From: Competibacteraceae bacterium UBA6584
GTDB taxonomy: Bacteria; Pseudomonadota; Gammaproteobacteria; Competibacterales; Competibacteraceae
Assembly (NCBI GenBank): GCA_002433805.1
Contig: DJIW01000105.1
Coordinates: forward strand, 1 to 43,062
Direction of reading: 5' to 3'
DNA: 43,062 nt
How positions within the stretch are numbered: position 1 is the stretch's first letter; each line of letters starts with the position of its first letter. This document shows, piece by piece, positions 40,779 to 43,062 of this stretch. Made by a program: the position numbers and the translations under genes. Under the pieces are notes generated by a model. The model was not told the origin of the DNA. It did no database searches and saw only the letters and a program-made list of their open reading frames with translations.

Positions 40779-41645
40779 TTACTCGATATTTTGGATTTGT
40801 TCCCGCATCTGCTCGATCAGCACCTTGAGTTCGACGGCGGCGCGGGTGGTTTCGGCGTCAGAGGCTTTTGACGACAAGGTGTTGGCCTCGCGGTTGAGTT
40901 CCTGCATCAGGAAATCCAAGCGCCGGCCCACCGGTTCGGATCGCGCGAAAACCTCTTGCAGTTCGTCGAGATGAGCGTCCAGCCGGTCGAGTTCTTCTTC
41001 CACATCCAAGCGTTGGGCGACCAGCACCAGTTCCTGTTCCAACCGGCCGGAATCGGCGTCGGTCGCAATATCCGCCAGCCGGCTCAACAGTTTGTCGCGC
41101 CAGCGGGCTTGGACTTCGGGCCGGCGGGCGCGGGCGCGCCGCACCTGCGCCCGGATCGCCTCGCAGCGCTGCTGGAGCAGTTCGGCGGTGCGCTGGCCTT
41201 CCCGTTCGCGGGTGGCGACCAATTCGGCTAGCGCCGCGTCGAGACTGCCGAGCAGGATCTGCTTGATTTCATCCAAATCCGGTTCCGCTTCGTTGATCAC
41301 CCCCGGCCAACGCAGCACGTCGCCCAACCGCAGGCCGGTGCCCGGTCCGATCAGATGTTCCACCTCGCCGGCGATTCCGAGCAGGCGCTCGACCAGGGGC
41401 CGGTTCAGGGTCATGGCGGTCAAGCCCGCGCCGGCGGTTTGCAGTTTGAGGGTGCAGTCCACCTTGCCGCGGCTCAGTACCGCCGCAAGCCGTTCGCGGA
41501 TCAACGATTCCACGCCGCGCAACGCTTCCGGCAGGCGCACGGCGGTTTCCAAGTACCGATGGTTCACCGAGCGTAATTCCCAGATCAGCGTTCCCCACGG
41601 GCTGCTTTGTTCCTGGCGCGCGAAGGCGGTCATGCTGCGTAACAT
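40779..41645 (-). CDS. yicC: YicC-family endoribonuclease
   Basis: YicC/YloC proteins are a conserved family for which endoribonuclease activity has been reported. The 288-residue product begins MLRSMTAFARQEQSSPWGTL and has WELRSVNHRYLETAVRLPEA, then a helical middle. The conserved C-terminal DUF1732 region is QELVLVAQRLDVEEELDRLD, HLDELQEVF and GRRLDFLMQELNREANTLSS, then KASDAETTRAAVELKVLIEQ. It is divergent from rph and upstream of gmk, a widespread gammaproteobacterial arrangement. Confidence 0.95.
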   Translation of the reverse strand: MLRSMTAFARQEQSSPWGTLIWELRSVNHRYLETAVRLPEALRGVESLIRERLAAVLSRGKVDCTLKLQTAGAGLTAMTLNRPLVERLLGIAGEVEHLIGPGTGLRLGDVLRWPGVINEAEPDLDEIKQILLGSLDAALAELVATREREGQRTAELLQQRCEAIRAQVRRARARRPEVQARWRDKLLSRLADIATDADSGRLEQELVLVAQRLDVEEELDRLDAHLDELQEVFARSEPVGRRLDFLMQELNREANTLSSKASDAETTRAAVELKVLIEQMREQIQNIE

Positions 41646-41767
41646 GGTCTAATCTCGTGTGGGTGGGCGTTGTAAGCTTAGGCTGAATTCGCCGTCTTGG
41701 CGCGCTTGGATCGATTTTTCCCGACGGGCCGCCGCGGGCATTGTAGCTCTGTTGGCCGGGCGGCTTC

Positions 41768-41776
41768 TGCTATAGT
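41768..41776 (+). promoter_or_regulatory. Extended -10 element for rph
   Basis: TG at 41768-41769 precedes TATAGT at 41771-41776 with one base between, an extended -10. A -35 is not obvious. Transcription would begin near 41783, about 30 bases before the rph ATG at 41816. The rest of the 170-bp gap between the divergent yicC and rph genes shows nothing else clear. Confidence 0.5.
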
Positions 41777-41815
41777 GCGCACCCCATTCTTTCAACGATC
41801 CCGGAAATGACCGCC

Positions 41816-42538
41816 ATGCGTCCCAGCCACCGCGCCGCCGCCGAACTGCGCCCGATTCAAATCACCCGCTCCTTTACCAAACATGCTGAAGGTTCGGTCT
41901 TGGTGGCGTTCGGGTCCACTCAAGTCATTTGCACCGCCAGCGTCGAGGAGCGGGTGCCGCCGTTTTTGAAAGGCAAGGGCCGGGGTTGGGTGACGGCGGA
42001 ATACGGCATGTTGCCTCGTTCCACCCACACCCGAACGCAGCGCGAGGCCAGCCGGGGGCGACAGGACGGCCGCACCATGGAAATCCAACGGTTGATCGGT
42101 CGGGCGCTGCGGGCGGTGATGGATTTGGAGGCGCTGGGCGAGCGCACTATCACCCTGGATTGCGATGTGATTCAGGCCGATGGCGGCACCCGCACCGCCG
42201 CCATTACCGGCGGCTTCGTGGCCTTGGCCGATGCGGTGCGTTATCTGATCGGCAGGAGACTGGTCAAGAAGAACCCGCTGCACGGTCAAGTCGCGTCGGT
42301 GTCGGTCGGCATCTATCAGGGCGCGCCGGTGCTGGATTTGGATTACGCCGAGGATTCCGAAGCGGAAACCGATATGAACGTGGTGATGAACGACGCTGGC
42401 GCGTTCATCGAAGTGCAAGGCACCGCCGAGGGCCACGCTTTTCGTCTGGAAGAACTGCACGCGATGTTGGATCTGGCGCGGGCCGGCATCGAGCAGCTGT
42501 TGAGCAAACAAAGAGACGCGCTGGGGTTGCCGGGTTGA
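41816..42538 (+). CDS. rph: Ribonuclease PH
   Basis: RNase PH trims tRNA 3' ends by phosphorolysis. The 240-residue product begins MRPSHRAAAELRPIQITRSF and has TKHAEGSVLVAFGSTQVICT, WVTAEYGMLPRSTHTRTQRE, GRTMEIQRLIGRALRAVMDL, LDCDVIQADGGTRTAAITGG and SEAETDMNVVMND, all close to E. coli RNase PH (238). An ATG at 41807 gives three extra residues; its nearest GGA is only one base away, whereas the ATG at 41816 is well spaced. rdgB follows in the same frame direction and overlaps or abuts the stop. Confidence 0.98.
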   Translation: MRPSHRAAAELRPIQITRSFTKHAEGSVLVAFGSTQVICTASVEERVPPFLKGKGRGWVTAEYGMLPRSTHTRTQREASRGRQDGRTMEIQRLIGRALRAVMDLEALGERTITLDCDVIQADGGTRTAAITGGFVALADAVRYLIGRRLVKKNPLHGQVASVSVGIYQGAPVLDLDYAEDSEAETDMNVVMNDAGAFIEVQGTAEGHAFRLEELHAMLDLARAGIEQLLSKQRDALGLPG

Positions 42539-42555
42539 TGCGGCGGAATCCGGCG

Positions 42556-43011
42556 ATGCGCAAGTTGATTCTGGCGACCGGCAATCCCGGCAAGGTTCGC
42601 GAGTTGGAGGCGGTGCTTGCGGGTTTCGATCTGGACATCGCGCCGCAATCGGCCTTTGCCGTGCCCGAAGTGGAAGAAACCGGACTGACCTTCGTGGAAA
42701 ATGCCTTGATCAAGGCCCGCAACGCCGCCCGTCATGGCGGCCTGCCGGCGCTGGCCGATGATTCCGGGCTGGTGGTGGACGCGCTCGAAGGCGCGCCGGG
42801 CATCTATTCGGCCCGTTACGCCGGCCCCGGCGCTAATGATCGGGCCAACATCGACAAATTGCTGGCCGAATTGGCCGGCGTGCCGGCGGCGCGCCGGAGC
42901 GCCCGCTTCGTGTGCGCGCTCGCGCTGTTGCGCCATCCCGCCGATCCGACGCCGCTGATCTGCCAGGCCAGTTGGGAAGGCATGGTGCTCGCCGAGCCGC
43001 GCGGCGCGGGC
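42556..43011 (+). CDS. rdgB: RdgB/HAM1 non-canonical purine NTP pyrophosphatase, 3' end missing
   Basis: RdgB hydrolyses dITP, XTP and related NTPs to keep them out of DNA. The visible 152 residues begin MRKLILATGNPGKVRELEAV and include EETGLTFVENALIKARNAA, LPALADDSGLVVDALEGAPG and IYSARYAGPGA, all standard. The family then continues with GGFGYDP and SHRG motifs, but here after WEGMVLAEPRGAG the frame reads VVDQLVEGVVRAVVGGD to the window end, which is not RdgB. The last 51 bases therefore look foreign. An ATG at 42538, overlapping the rph stop, is an alternative start adding six residues. Confidence 0.85.
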
Positions 43012-43062
43012 GTCGTTGACCAGCTGGTTGAAGGCGTTGTCCGCGCCGTTGTGGGTGGAGAT
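43012..43062 (-). pseudogene. Possible phage terminase large-subunit fragment at the right edge
   Basis: The reverse complement of the last 51 bases reads ISTHNGADNAFNQLVND. This resembles the STHNGxDNxFNxLxxDxRAG segment I recall from large terminase subunits of Mu-like phages (gp28 type). The peptide would continue as ARA through 43003-43011, a stretch that also fits RdgB, so the junction shows about 9 bases of shared sequence. The evidence is a short peptide remembered from a family, so the call is tentative. Confidence 0.4.

Noticed and set aside
1..43062. CRISPR array, rRNA genes, insertion sequence or riboswitch
   Set aside because: No regularly spaced repeats, transposase genes, rRNA sequence or recognisable riboswitch core were seen on either strand.

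Overview
The window is chromosomal DNA of a GC-rich gammaproteobacterium. Most of it is housekeeping genes in blocks whose order matches Pseudomonas-type gammaproteobacteria: leuC-leuD-leuB-asd; lolB-ispE-tRNA-Gln-prs-rplY-pth-ychF divergent from hemA-prfA-prmC; accA-tilS-pyrG-kdsA-eno-ftsB-ispD-ispF; yicC-gmk-rpoZ-spoT-ridA-recG with rph-rdgB divergent. I suspect a Competibacter-like lineage, but nothing in the sequence proves genus.

Layout. 1-6838: a cut LysR regulator divergent from leuC, a glutathione S-transferase gene between leuC and leuD, then leuB. Between leuB and asd lies an AT-rich accessory patch (about 4070-5430) with an unrecognised protein and a DUF433/PIN-like pair resembling a toxin-antitoxin module. 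A small coiled-coil gene follows asd. 6933-13920, minus strand: tRNA-Met with its own promoter, ychF, pth, rplY, prs, tRNA-Gln, ispE, lolB and a TPR lipoprotein. 14134-18425, plus strand: hemA, prfA, prmC, an HMA-fold protein without metal cysteines, and creA. 18435-21033: a sirtuin divergent from a V4R-domain protein that is translationally coupled to a soluble diguanylate cyclase. The intergenic region between them carries a perfect 36-bp palindrome. 21038-29046, minus strand: the MEP, enolase, Kdo, CTP and acetyl-CoA carboxylase block. 29060-34692: a DegP/DegQ-type protease, a PilU-like ATPase, and GspB/ExeA for type II secretion assembly. 34695-43062: recG, ridA, spoT, rpoZ, gmk and yicC, then rph and rdgB.

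Functional themes are leucine and aspartate-family amino acids, isoprenoid and LPS precursors, haem, translation (RF1, its methylase, Pth, L25, YchF, TilS, two tRNAs), envelope biogenesis (LolB, FtsB, Deg, GspB/ExeA) and second messengers ((p)ppGpp by SpoT, c-di-GMP by the V4R-linked cyclase).

Points that stand out: the V4R/cyclase pair with the 36-bp palindrome; a terminator-like hairpin just ahead of rplY; a proline-rich insert in the SpoT synthetase region; and the right edge, where rdgB stops matching its family and the last 51 bases encode, on the other strand, a phage-terminase-like peptide, suggesting a chimeric end or rearrangement. No CRISPR array, rRNA or intact mobile element was seen, and no stretch over 300 bases lacks a gene.
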